Source: a virus
IMG/VR virus record: IMGVR_UViG_3300022689_000474
Coordinates: 62,001-126,000 of that record
DNA length: 64,000 nucleotides
Reading direction: 5' to 3' (one strand)
A program made the translations under genes and the position numbers. The notes under the pieces are model-generated. The model was not told the DNA's origin and did not search any database. It worked only from the letters and a program-made list of their open reading frames with translations. This document shows positions 1 to 9,115 of this stretch, in pieces; the first letter of the stretch is position 1; every line of letters begins with the position of its first letter.

Positions 1-794
1 GTGCTACGGGTGTAAGTAGAGGAGCTCATCTTCACTTTGAATTAAGGAATACCTTTAGTGATTCTAGGGCTAATTTCTTATCTACTCATTATGATCCCTC
101 TTGTGTTATAGAAAGATGGAAGAGTCATTGTTCTTATAATCAACCCAATGGTTCTACAATGATGCCTCCTAATCCTCCTGCTAAAGAACCTTCTAATAGT
201 GGTGAAGCAGCTTCTAATGGAGGGTCAGGTGATTCGGGGAGTACAAATGGTGAAAGTGGAAGTGAGGCCGGAGTCTCTCCTGATACTTCTGAAGAGGAGG
301 GTACTTCAAGACAAACTTTATATGGACATAAGAAATATGATGAAGCTCCTGCTTCTGATTTAGTAGATGTGGCAGGTATGCAATTAAGAACTCAAGCTGC
401 AGATTCTTTTAGAGAGATGGTAGATGCAGCATCTGCTGAAGGTATTAATCTTGTAGGAGTTTCTGGTTTTAGATCTATAGCAGATCAAGATTATTTATTC
501 CATGAAATAGCTAAACAAAGGGGTCAAACTCTTGAAGAGAGAGCTAAAGTAAGTGCACCTCCAGGATATAGTGAACATCATACTGGTCTTACAGTAGATT
601 TTGGAGATGGTAATAATCCTGATACACATGTTGAACCCTCATTTGAGAATACTGCTGCTTATAGATGGTTAGCTGAGAATGGGCCTAGATATGGTTGGGA
701 AATGAGTTTTCAGAAAGGAGATCCTAATGTAAGTTATGAACCATGGCATTGGAGATATATAGGGTCAGCCGAAGCTCAAAGTATTTTTAGATAG
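1..794 (+). CDS. M23 endopeptidase / M15 (VanY-type) carboxypeptidase fusion, 5' truncated by window edge
   Basis: The reading frame is open from base 3, so the gene starts upstream of the window. The first visible residues contain TGVSRGAHLHFELR, with the H-x-H pair at 27-35; this is the C-terminal zinc motif of M23/LytM endopeptidases. A Ser/Gly/Glu/Asn-rich linker (about 150-310) follows. A second enzyme comes next: SGFRS near 460, SEHHTGLTVDF (about 568-602) and EPWHWRYIG (about 739-765) match the S-x-H-x-x-G-x-x-x-D and E-x-W-H zinc and catalytic motifs of VanY-like M15 D-Ala-D-Ala carboxypeptidases. Together they would cut peptide stems and cross-bridges of peptidoglycan. Placement before baseplate genes suggests a virion-associated lysin, but an endolysin is possible. 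An ATG at 159 lies inside the linker and would lose the M23 motif, so I do not use it. Confidence 0.88.
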   Translation, partial: ATGVSRGAHLHFELRNTFSDSRANFLSTHYDPSCVIERWKSHCSYNQPNGSTMMPPNPPAKEPSNSGEAASNGGSGDSGSTNGESGSEAGVSPDTSEEEGTSRQTLYGHKKYDEAPASDLVDVAGMQLRTQAADSFREMVDAASAEGINLVGVSGFRSIADQDYLFHEIAKQRGQTLEERAKVSAPPGYSEHHTGLTVDFGDGNNPDTHVEPSFENTAAYRWLAENGPRYGWEMSFQKGDPNVSYEPWHWRYIGSAEAQSIFR

Positions 795-827
795 ATAAAT
801 TTAAGTTGTATAGGTAAAGGTATATAT

Positions 828-1550
828 ATGAAACCATCGTATTTAGTATTAGATAATAGAATGGATAGATCTCCCTGGCTTAATTTAGGAGAAATATTAT
901 CAAGTTATACTAACTCTCCACATTTATTTCAATTGTTTAAGTTTTTATATACTTATTCTATGAGAGTTGAAGATAAAGAGAAAAAAGAGGGGAGAGTATT
1001 TGTAGACTATAGATCATTAGCTTCTTGTTTAGTGTTGTATCCAATTTCATATAGAGTTTTATTGGCCACTTTACTTTATAGGGCTGAATATAAACAATAC
1101 CAGATTTATATGACTTATACTCATTTGAAAGATAGATTATCTTATGTACCATGGTATCCACTATATTTGGTAGATCTAACTTGTAAAATAAGAGGAGAAG
1201 CATTAAATCATAGGTTTATAAATATGTTAAGTATGGAAGATGATAATTCTTTAGATATATCCTTTTTACTTCATACATTAAGGATTAAAGATGATATTAA
1301 AAAATATTTAATACCAGAGGTTTTAGACGTTAATTCTTTCTCTTTTCATATGAAACAATTAAGTACTGTATTACCCTTATTTTCAGTTATAGATGAAGAT
1401 GATTTCTTTAAATTATTAAATAAAAATGATAGATCTTTAGCTACTAAGATGTTGATTGAAAGTCTTAATCTTTCCCCTTCTTTGTATACTAAATTAATTA
1501 CCTTTAATAGAAAGGTCTTGAAAAGAGTTTATGTTAATAATATCTATTAG
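828..1550 (+). CDS. Hypothetical protein, 240 aa
   Basis: Not recognised. The product is 240 residues, rich in Leu, Tyr and Lys, and predicted mostly helical by eye, with no signal peptide, Cys cluster or membrane span. The ATG at 828 is preceded by AGGT at 818-821 with a 6-nt spacer, which supports this start. It lies 33 nt after the M23/M15 gene and 9 nt before the next one, so it is probably co-transcribed with them and with the baseplate block. A structural or assembly role is only inferred from position. Confidence 0.8.
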   Translation: MKPSYLVLDNRMDRSPWLNLGEILSSYTNSPHLFQLFKFLYTYSMRVEDKEKKEGRVFVDYRSLASCLVLYPISYRVLLATLLYRAEYKQYQIYMTYTHLKDRLSYVPWYPLYLVDLTCKIRGEALNHRFINMLSMEDDNSLDISFLLHTLRIKDDIKKYLIPEVLDVNSFSFHMKQLSTVLPLFSVIDEDDFFKLLNKNDRSLATKMLIESLNLSPSLYTKLITFNRKVLKRVYVNNIY

Positions 1551-1559
1551 GTTACAATA

Positions 1560-2909
1560 ATGAGTTTCGATGAATATAAAGTAGTTAATACAGAATATGT
1601 TCCCAGACCTGATCTTAATAATATTACGCTTTCTCCTTCTTTAAAACAAGCACATATACAATCTCTATTATTTAACTCATATAATACTTTAGTTAGAACT
1701 GAGTCCTTAATAAAGAATATAAAAAAGGGTCTTAAATCTACTCCTATTTCTCTTAAATACTTTTCAGGTTTGATAGAATCTATATTAATAAAATTATTGA
1801 CTTCTAGTACTATTACTAATAAAGATGCAACATTCTTATCTCCTCACTATTATAAGTATCAAGAAAGAGTTGCTAGAAAAGATGTCCCATATGACGTCTC
1901 TAAAGTTATTACTTATGGTTATTCTTATATATGGGGTGGTATGTATGGAACTCCATTATATTATAACTATTTATCTAAAAATTTAGACCATTATCAGAAT
2001 CCAGCTAACCTTGCTCATATTGTATATTCTTATTTCTTTAAAAAGATAAGACAAAATTCTATAGATAATTTATATTTACCAGAACTATCTAACCTTATAG
2101 ATGACCTCTTCCTAAATGGTATAAATAATATGGAATTGGTAGGAGATAACTTGATTTACTTCTTTCATAAGAATTTTCTTTACTCTTTTCCTAAATATAC
2201 TGCTATGATAGATTGTATCTCTTCAGTTATGCAGATAAAAGATTTATTAGATTATTCTTGGGGTACATATCAAGATAGTAAGATTATTAAAGAATTATAT
2301 CTCCATATGGTTAATCAAGGTCTTAACACTACTAAAAAGCCTTATAATGATATCCCTCATCTAAATCTATCTCAATCTGATGTAAAAGCTATTATGAACT
2401 CTTCTGGTATGTTAGAGGTAATAAGGATTAATAATGATTTACCTCAGATAAATGATATTCTATCTTCTAATAAGATAACTTCTTATAAACCTTTATCTTA
2501 TCTATCTATATTTCATTCTCTTATGCTCAATATAATCCCTGGACCTGGAGGTTATAATGAAGTCTTAGTTATGTTAGCTTTAATATTATTAGTTCGAGCT
2601 TTTTGTTTATGTCATGTGGAGAATAATGGTGCATTAGGAGATATACCTTTTAGTAAACTAAATAAGTTTGATTCATTTAATATCTCTAATAATTCATCTC
2701 TCAGTCCTAGTATAGGAAGTTTATCTAGTCATATCGAGAATAGAAATAAAGTAGAAGAAATATTATATAGAAGTAATAGATTAATCTATTTATCTGGGGT
2801 TTTATTAAGAAAAACTAATTTGTATGACCTTAATATTCTAGGTAATAATATATCTTCTATTAGTGGTTATACAGATAAAAGTCCAATTAAATTAGATATA
2901 AATACTTAA
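1560..2909 (+). CDS. Hypothetical protein, 449 aa, probable virion component
   Basis: Not recognised. The 449 residues are rich in Asn, Ser, Leu and Tyr. A hydrophobic stretch (about residues 322-350, near VLVMLALILLVRAFCLC) could be a buried helix or a single membrane span. The start is supported by AGGT at 1549-1552, 7 nt before the ATG. The next gene begins 4 nt after the stop, which suggests translational coupling. The long Asn/Ser-rich C-terminus resembles that of the downstream structural genes. No enzymatic motif was seen. Confidence 0.8.
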   Translation: MSFDEYKVVNTEYVPRPDLNNITLSPSLKQAHIQSLLFNSYNTLVRTESLIKNIKKGLKSTPISLKYFSGLIESILIKLLTSSTITNKDATFLSPHYYKYQERVARKDVPYDVSKVITYGYSYIWGGMYGTPLYYNYLSKNLDHYQNPANLAHIVYSYFFKKIRQNSIDNLYLPELSNLIDDLFLNGINNMELVGDNLIYFFHKNFLYSFPKYTAMIDCISSVMQIKDLLDYSWGTYQDSKIIKELYLHMVNQGLNTTKKPYNDIPHLNLSQSDVKAIMNSSGMLEVIRINNDLPQINDILSSNKITSYKPLSYLSIFHSLMLNIIPGPGGYNEVLVMLALILLVRAFCLCHVENNGALGDIPFSKLNKFDSFNISNNSSLSPSIGSLSSHIENRNKVEEILYRSNRLIYLSGVLLRKTNLYDLNILGNNISSISGYTDKSPIKLDINT

Positions 2910-2913
2910 TAAT

Positions 2914-5900
2914 ATGCCAAACTTAACATCTCAATCAGTACCTTTCTCTTTATCTGCAGAAGAGGTATATGATCAATTAAGTATATTAGAAGAGGGATAT
3001 AACTTAAATGATCTTGTAAATAGTAATATAAATGAACTTACATTAGATAATGTCGCTGAATTAGGAATTACTTCAGCAGATTATAATATACCACTTAATC
3101 CTCCTAGTCCTCCTACTAATGAAGAAGTATCTGAACAAACTAATACTACATCAAGTACTGAAGAAACTGGAAATATATCAGTAGGTCCCTATGAAAATAT
3201 AGATGGTTTAGAAGTAGCTAATAATGTTACATTACAAGATTACGATACTTCTAAAGTTGATAAGTTTGAAGAGTTATTATCAGAAGATGCTAATTTAACT
3301 ACAAGTAAAGCTAGTGATGCTTTTAGTGATCTTGTAGAAAATCCTAAAGGAGAAGATAATGAAGGGTCGGGAGAAAAATCTAATGAGACCGGTGATGGTG
3401 ATAAGAACGATGGTAGTGCTTCTAACCTTACTAATTCTGATGAAGATAATGATCTTATAGCAGGAAAGGTTATGGCTGAAGCTAGAGCTGCTGTTAAAGG
3501 TTCAATAGTTCAAGAGGATGCAGTAAACCTTAGTATGAAAGCTAAGAAAACTACTAAAGAAACTAAAGAAAGTCTAGATGCTGCTCAACAAGGAAGTACT
3601 ACAGAAAGAAATGGAAAAGTAACTGAAGGGTCTGAAGAAGTTTTAAAGACTGCTAATCAAACTATAAGTAAAGCTATAGATGAATTAGTAGAATCAAAAG
3701 CTACTAATTCAGGTATAAGATTCTCGGCTAATGATGCGATAAGTTTTAGTACTCATAAAGGTATAAATTTATCTACATCAGGAGCTATTACGAATATAGC
3801 TGCACAAAAGAATGACTATTCCAATGTTTTGTATACTTCTACTGAATATTCATATACTGAGAGTAATCTATCTAATACTGATACAAATATAAAGGTCGAT
3901 AATAGTAAGAATAGTATTTCTCGTAATGTTAATTCCTTAGAATATTCTAGAAATAGAGAAATAAATACTGAAGTTACTTCTTTAAATGCTACAGAAGCTT
4001 TACAAACTGCATCTAAAGAAAGAGTTGAAGTATTTGAAAATGCACAAACACAAGGAGGTACATATAAACTTTCTGTAGAGAAGAATCAAATAAATAATAT
4101 AGGTGAATCTCTTATTGTAAGTGTAGGTTCTGAAGTTCCTAATAAAACAGAATCTCCAGCTTTTAATCCTTTATCAGTAATATCAGATGTGGCTTCTGGA
4201 AAAGGAGGTTATCTATTATCAATAACACCTGATACATATGATTTACAACAGGAAGGAGCTATAAATATACATTCTAGTCAGAATCAAACATATGTTGCTG
4301 ATTCTATAACTGATATATCAGATAAAAATAGAGTATCTCTTAGTAAACAAAATATAATCTCTTATACACCAGGTAATGAATTTAGAGTATCAAATAATAT
4401 GACTACCGCAACATTACTTGGTGGTGGTACATCTATTTTAGGTAGATTTTCTTTTATGGGAGGTCTATTTGGAATGATAAGTAATGTTGCAGAAATAGCT
4501 TCTAATATATTACCTGGTCTGTCTCTACCCTCTGATTTACCTATGCCTCCTATAGGAGAAAGACCTAATGCAGGACTCAAAGTAGATATAGATGCTTGTA
4601 TTCCAAGTAAATATAAAGATTATATATCTGGTACTAGCCCCGAAGGTAGTTCGGAGGATTTAAATTCTGATATATCTAATGATATATCTTCAGATTATTC
4701 TTTTTCTGATTCACCAATTTTAGATGATCTTACTAATACAGGTAATTTAGATCAAACTTTAGATAATACTTATTCTATACAACCCCCTTCTGATTTGGGT
4801 GAAACTTTTAATGCAGGACCTATAGGTGATATTACTCTAATAGAAAATGAAGGTACTGAAGTAGATGGAGTACAAGATGAAAATGCTGGAGATATTATCA
4901 GTGGTACAGAAGTAGATGATCTAGATGGATCTTCTCAGACTTTAGATGACCCCATACCTTCAGAGGATGAATTAGTAGAAAGTTTAGATGAGAAGAAACC
5001 TACTTCTAAAGAATGGACATCTGGTAGAGGGGTTGAGACATCTCAAGGTTTCTCTGCAGATAGTAAAACTAAGAACCAAGAACAACCGGATGCTTCTACT
5101 CAAAAGAAATCAAAAACAGGATCATCTTTAAGTAGTACAGATAATAAATCAAGTTCAAAAGGAGTATCAAGAGAGAAAAGGATGAAAGTATGGTTTGCTC
5201 CTCATACCTACTTTGATCTATTTGAAGAAGATGACTTTGAATATAATAATGCCCCACCGTATCAAGGTGATCCTATGGATGTAGGTAAGACAGATGTAAA
5301 GGTTGAAGAGGGTAATACTCCGGAGTTAAATAAAATAGCAAAGAAATCTATAGAAGATAGTATAGAGTCTTCTAATTTAGAAGAATCTTCTAAAGAGAAA
5401 TTATTAAGTAATACTTCTAATGTATTAAATGCTTTGTCTTCTCTAAATATAACTAATTCTGAAGAAATATCTAGAGATATTGTTATAGGAACTTTAAGTA
5501 CTTTAAATTTAAATTTAGATGAGAATGAAAAAGACATTTTATACCATTCTTATTTAGAATTAAATGGTAATATAGCTTTATCCATTGGTATATTTGGTAC
5601 TATAATGCCATTAATACAAGATGCTGCTAATGTAGCTTCAAATGTATTTTCTCAAGTCTCTTCTATAAGTAGTATGGTAGGTATAGATATAGAAGGAGGA
5701 TTCGCAGATTCTGTTATGAGCGTTATAGATCAAATTAAAGGAGGTCTTAATGTAAGTTCTGTGGCATCTTTATTAGATAGTTCTGGAGAGTTAAGTAAGT
5801 TTATTCCTGTAGGTCAAAGTATTATAGCTATGCTTAATAATCCTGAAGGTAAAGTAGATATAAAAGATACTATTATTAACACTTTATTACCACAAGTAGA

Positions 5901-7659
5901 ATCTTTAGTACAACCAATATTAGGAGGTTATGATTCTATAAGTATTAGTAATATAACTACATCTATTAGTAATCTTCTTAGTGATGGTGCTTTAGATGGT
6001 ATGGGACCTGAAGAGATATTATTAAGAGCTCAAGGATTATTAAGTCAATCAAATATTTTACCTGATGAAGTAAATACTTTAATGCAATCAATAGGTCCTC
6101 TACTTACCTCTTTTTCTGAAGGGGGGAGTATAAATAGTTTGATAGGAGGTGATTTAATATCTCAAATAACTTCTAGTTTAGGTATAGATATGTCTCCAGT
6201 AAGTAATGTAATAGGTAATCTTGAGGGAATAGTGGGTAGTGTCAATGCTTTATTAACTATTCCATCTATCCTAGATGCTATGAATGATTATGATATACCT
6301 TTACTAACTCAGATAAGTTCTGCTATTGAATGTGTTGATCTATTCTCTCGTATCAAAGATATTATTGGTATAGTTAAAGACCCTTTAAATTATCAATCTC
6401 AATTCTCTAATCCAGGAGCTTTACAATCTTTGGGTTTACCTATTGATTCTTCTATGACTAGTATTCAAGGTTTAATGACGGGTCTCCTGGGTGATGATAT
6501 TTTAACTGGTCAAAGTTCAGGTATTATTTCTAGTACTTTAGGAGTTATATCAACATTAAGAAGTTCTTTAGGTAGCTTTTCTTTAGCAGGATTAGGAGAT
6601 GACACTTATTCAAATAATTCCTCTTCTGAAGGATCAGAGTATGATAGTTCTTCAGAGGAATCAGTAGATATAAATGGAATAAGTAATAGTTCGGATGAAT
6701 TATCCCAGACACTTAATAATGAAATGTTAGGAACACAGACTATAGCATCAGGTAGTTCAAATTCATATAATTTAATAAATGAATATGTAACAGATCAAAG
6801 TAATAATATAATTCCTGGATTTTACTCTGAACCTCGTATTAGATCGATAGATACAATTGAAGGAGAAACTTTAGAAGGTTATTTCTCTGTAGATGAATTA
6901 GGTAATGTAGCAGTAAGATCTCAAGGAAAACATGATTGTGAGGATCTTATAAGTAGAATATATAATACTAATCAGATAGTAGCAATAGAAGAGAATTTAG
7001 ATTTAGATAATGTAGAGTTTGGAACGTATGTTCCTCTTGATGAGAATAATCCTTTAAACCCTGATTATAATTTAGATGGTCTAATTTCATATAATGATTT
7101 AATGAATGATCCAAATTACAGAATATTCTTTGAAGATCCAGAACTTGGGGAATTTGAGATAAAAGATTCAAGCATATATCTAAATGATATAGGAGTATCT
7201 GATATAAATGGTAATCCATTGGGCTTTTGGACTTCAGGAGTTAATAATGATAATGGAGGTTTAGATATAATAAGAAATTCTGTTTATGATAATGTGAATA
7301 GAATATATGATGAAGATAATAATCTTTTAGGTGTCTCTACTAATAATAATAATATTAATTTAGAGACATTTGATCCAAACGGTTTAGTTTCTACTATTAA
7401 TTATACTTGTGAAGGTAGATTTAGTGATTTTATTAATAGTTTTAAAAGATTAGATAAATTTAATAGATTTATCATATTAAATGAAGATAATATATTTGAA
7501 GTACTTCCTTATGGTAGTATTAACTATAATAACACTGATAAGATATCTTATTCTTATTCTAGTAAAGTAGAAAGGTTTGATATTAATACTATTAAAGAAA
7601 TCTCAGTAATGATTGATAATAGACTTTTATTACAGTGGTCCCAAGATGAAAGATTTTAA
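2914..7659 (+). CDS. Large Ser/Asn-rich probable structural protein with EF-hand-like loop, 1581 aa
   Basis: The family is not recognised. Residues 1-480 are low-complexity and rich in Ser, Thr, Asn and Glu. A Gly-rich hydrophobic patch lies at about 500-540 (GGGTSILGRF...GGLFGMI). A second acidic linker covers about 560-780. A long stretch of amphipathic and hydrophobic segments covers about 890-1240, resembling tape-measure or hub-associated proteins. The C-terminal quarter is Asp/Asn-rich and holds an EF-hand or dockerin-like loop: D1384-x-N1386-x-D1388-G-x-I-S1392-x-x-D1395 (7063-7098). No Shine-Dalgarno is visible, and the ATG follows the previous stop by 4 nt. The next gene overlaps its end. 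I infer a baseplate or tail component from context; enzymatic motifs are absent. It could be an adhesin or a scaffold-like virion protein. Confidence 0.8.
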   Translation: MPNLTSQSVPFSLSAEEVYDQLSILEEGYNLNDLVNSNINELTLDNVAELGITSADYNIPLNPPSPPTNEEVSEQTNTTSSTEETGNISVGPYENIDGLEVANNVTLQDYDTSKVDKFEELLSEDANLTTSKASDAFSDLVENPKGEDNEGSGEKSNETGDGDKNDGSASNLTNSDEDNDLIAGKVMAEARAAVKGSIVQEDAVNLSMKAKKTTKETKESLDAAQQGSTTERNGKVTEGSEEVLKTANQTISKAIDELVESKATNSGIRFSANDAISFSTHKGINLSTSGAITNIAAQKNDYSNVLYTSTEYSYTESNLSNTDTNIKVDNSKNSISRNVNSLEYSRNREINTEVTSLNATEALQTASKERVEVFENAQTQGGTYKLSVEKNQINNIGESLIVSVGSEVPNKTESPAFNPLSVISDVASGKGGYLLSITPDTYDLQQEGAINIHSSQNQTYVADSITDISDKNRVSLSKQNIISYTPGNEFRVSNNMTTATLLGGGTSILGRFSFMGGLFGMISNVAEIASNILPGLSLPSDLPMPPIGERPNAGLKVDIDACIPSKYKDYISGTSPEGSSEDLNSDISNDISSDYSFSDSPILDDLTNTGNLDQTLDNTYSIQPPSDLGETFNAGPIGDITLIENEGTEVDGVQDENAGDIISGTEVDDLDGSSQTLDDPIPSEDELVESLDEKKPTSKEWTSGRGVETSQGFSADSKTKNQEQPDASTQKKSKTGSSLSSTDNKSSSKGVSREKRMKVWFAPHTYFDLFEEDDFEYNNAPPYQGDPMDVGKTDVKVEEGNTPELNKIAKKSIEDSIESSNLEESSKEKLLSNTSNVLNALSSLNITNSEEISRDIVIGTLSTLNLNLDENEKDILYHSYLELNGNIALSIGIFGTIMPLIQDAANVASNVFSQVSSISSMVGIDIEGGFADSVMSVIDQIKGGLNVSSVASLLDSSGELSKFIPVGQSIIAMLNNPEGKVDIKDTIINTLLPQVESLVQPILGGYDSISISNITTSISNLLSDGALDGMGPEEILLRAQGLLSQSNILPDEVNTLMQSIGPLLTSFSEGGSINSLIGGDLISQITSSLGIDMSPVSNVIGNLEGIVGSVNALLTIPSILDAMNDYDIPLLTQISSAIECVDLFSRIKDIIGIVKDPLNYQSQFSNPGALQSLGLPIDSSMTSIQGLMTGLLGDDILTGQSSGIISSTLGVISTLRSSLGSFSLAGLGDDTYSNNSSSEGSEYDSSSEESVDINGISNSSDELSQTLNNEMLGTQTIASGSSNSYNLINEYVTDQSNNIIPGFYSEPRIRSIDTIEGETLEGYFSVDELGNVAVRSQGKHDCEDLISRIYNTNQIVAIEENLDLDNVEFGTYVPLDENNPLNPDYNLDGLISYNDLMNDPNYRIFFEDPELGEFEIKDSSIYLNDIGVSDINGNPLGFWTSGVNNDNGGLDIIRNSVYDNVNRIYDEDNNLLGVSTNNNNINLETFDPNGLVSTINYTCEGRFSDFINSFKRLDKFNRFIILNEDNIFEVLPYGSINYNNTDKISYSYSSKVERFDINTIKEISVMIDNRLLLQWSQDERF

Positions 7660-8251
7660 TAAAGATTTAAATATATCTTCTGCAGAATTTCTAGATACAT
7701 TACCTAGATTATTACAATTACATAATACATTAAAGAAGACCCCCGATTTCTTATTAAATAATATGGATAATTCTTCTTTATTAAAAGTATTTAAAAGAAT
7801 AAGTTTACCACCTAATAAATATAAAGGTTGTGGGGGTTTACCTAAATTATCTATTGAGGATGCTCAAATAATTATAGATATAATCTATCCTCAAGATAAT
7901 ATGATTCAATTTACCTTACCTTCTTCTATTAATAAAAACCCTAAAAATACTAAATTATCTGAATTACCTGGTAGAGGTAATACTATAAGAACTGTAGTAG
8001 ATTTTTATACAATGAGAAGAGATAATATGGTATTGAAATGTTATAAAGGTGCATCTCAATATTGTTCTTCTAATTTAGATTTTCTTATTATGGATTTAGA
8101 TCATAATATAGGTACCGGGACGGCATTAGTAAGTCCTTATCAAAGAAATTTATTATTAGAAGATAGTAATGGAATAAAATATGAAATTCTTATAAAAGAA
8201 TTATTAAGTAAATTAAAACCATTCTTTAAAGAATCATATCTATTAATGTAA
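7646..8251 (+). CDS. Hypothetical protein, 201 aa, in baseplate block
   Basis: Not recognised. I choose the ATG at 7646, which overlaps the end of the preceding gene by 14 nt; the frame also runs up to a TTG at 7613, which is less likely. The product is Leu/Lys/Asn-rich with no obvious motif. Its place just before the gp25-like and J-like genes is where small baseplate wedge or hub-assembly proteins often sit, but I cannot assign it to one. The next start is 17 nt downstream. Confidence 0.75.
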   Translation: MKDFNKDLNISSAEFLDTLPRLLQLHNTLKKTPDFLLNNMDNSSLLKVFKRISLPPNKYKGCGGLPKLSIEDAQIIIDIIYPQDNMIQFTLPSSINKNPKNTKLSELPGRGNTIRTVVDFYTMRRDNMVLKCYKGASQYCSSNLDFLIMDLDHNIGTGTALVSPYQRNLLLEDSNGIKYEILIKELLSKLKPFFKESYLLM

Positions 8252-8256
8252 ATATG

Positions 8257-8260
8257 AGGT
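8257..8260 (+). promoter_or_regulatory. AGGT ribosome-binding motif for start at 8268
   Basis: AGGT lies exactly 7 nt before ATG 8268. The same AGGT plus 7 nt arrangement precedes the in-frame ATG 8334 (AGGT at 8323-8326) and the starts at 1560 and 14678. It is complementary to the ACCU part of the usual anti-Shine-Dalgarno sequence. Confidence 0.5.
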
Positions 8261-8267
8261 TATTTAA

Positions 8268-8660
8268 ATGTTAAAGATCCCGAGTACCCCTATAAAGAAA
8301 AGGGGTATATTTTTATATGTAAAGGTAAATAATATGCCTAAGAATATAAGAGTACCAATAAATATATTAATAGAGTACTCTAAACAGAACTTTAGGGCAA
8401 TGAAGAAAAGTTGTGATGATAAAGTAGTAAAGATATTAGATGAAACTATAGATCATAATGGTAAAGGTTTTACTTATAATCATGAGATGAATGTTGATCT
8501 TGATAAAGGTTATTACTTTATAGGATTATCTATAAATAAATTCTTCACGGGTGAAGATACAAACAGTATGATTATATCTTTACATAGATCTAGTCCCCGT
8601 TTAGTAATAGGTTATCCTTATTCCATATATGAAAATTTAGAGATAAGTTATAGTTTATGA
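8268..8660 (+). CDS. Hypothetical small protein, 130 aa (or 108 aa from an internal start)
   Basis: Not recognised. There are two in-frame starts, 8268 and 8334 (MPKNIRV...), each with AGGT 7 nt upstream, and a hairpin followed by a T-run lies between them. The short form would be 108 aa. The core protein has beta-strand-like alternation (VDLDKGYYFIGLSINKFF) and ends in a stop that overlaps the next start (ATGA at 8657-8660), so it is translationally coupled to the gp25-like gene. That coupling makes a baseplate or tail role likely. I give the longer form because its own ribosome-binding motif is as good as the inner one. Confidence 0.7.
   Translation: MLKIPSTPIKKRGIFLYVKVNNMPKNIRVPINILIEYSKQNFRAMKKSCDDKVVKILDETIDHNGKGFTYNHEMNVDLDKGYYFIGLSINKFFTGEDTNSMIISLHRSSPRLVIGYPYSIYENLEISYSL
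8284..8314 (+). terminator. Hairpin plus T-run inside the 5' part of the 130-aa gene
   Basis: TACCCCT (8285-8291) pairs perfectly with AGGGGTA (8301-8307) across a 9-nt loop, and TTTTT follows at 8310-8314. It looks like an intrinsic terminator or processing hairpin placed between two candidate start codons. If it terminates, it would attenuate rather than block the baseplate genes, since no obvious promoter follows. Confidence 0.5.
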
Positions 8661-9115
8661 TAGATCTAAAGTTAGAGAATGGTGATATTCAGTTCTCAGA
8701 TACTAATTACAGAGATTCTATATATATTCCCGGTTCTACTTCTGAGACGTATAATGATTTAATAACTGAGAGTGGAGTTGAAGTGGCCGATAAATTATTT
8801 AAAAGATTGATAATAACTCCTCTTGGTCATATCACCTTAAGAGTATTACATGATATAGGGACAGCCAATATAGATTTCAATATAGGTAATGGAATATATC
8901 AAGAGTTATCCCAACCATTAAATATAAATCTAGTCAATAAAGCTTATAAACATATAAGTCACGCTATTAAATTTAAACCTAGAGGAGTCAAAGTTTTATC
9001 TATAGATGTATTAGTACCTTCATTTGAGACAGTACATATATATATATACTATTCTATAAATAAAAAGAAGTATACATATAATAAAACTATGACTTTAACA
9101 GATTATGAAACTTAG
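8657..9115 (+). CDS. gp25-like baseplate wedge protein, 152 aa
   Basis: This is probably the gp25 (T4) or gp46 (Mu)-type wedge protein that joins the hub to the wedge. The N-terminal half has the family pattern: a disordered start, a helix (residues about 36-50, ESGVEVADKLFKRLIITP) leading into a Pro-Gly turn, then a beta-rich C-terminus with FKPRGVKVLSIDVLVPS followed by an alternating strand. Length (152) fits the family. It overlaps the upstream gene by 4 nt and the baseplate-J gene by 11 nt; gp25 immediately before J/gp6 is the classic order in contractile-tail phages. The call rests on pattern and synteny rather than a strict motif. Confidence 0.62.
   Translation: MIDLKLENGDIQFSDTNYRDSIYIPGSTSETYNDLITESGVEVADKLFKRLIITPLGHITLRVLHDIGTANIDFNIGNGIYQELSQPLNINLVNKAYKHISHAIKFKPRGVKVLSIDVLVPSFETVHIYIYYSINKKKYTYNKTMTLTDYET

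Noticed and set aside
7613-7645. TTG start extending the 201-aa protein upstream by 11 residues
   Set aside because: It would overlap the 1581-aa gene more deeply (47 nt) and uses a rarer start codon, while an ATG lies 33 nt on.
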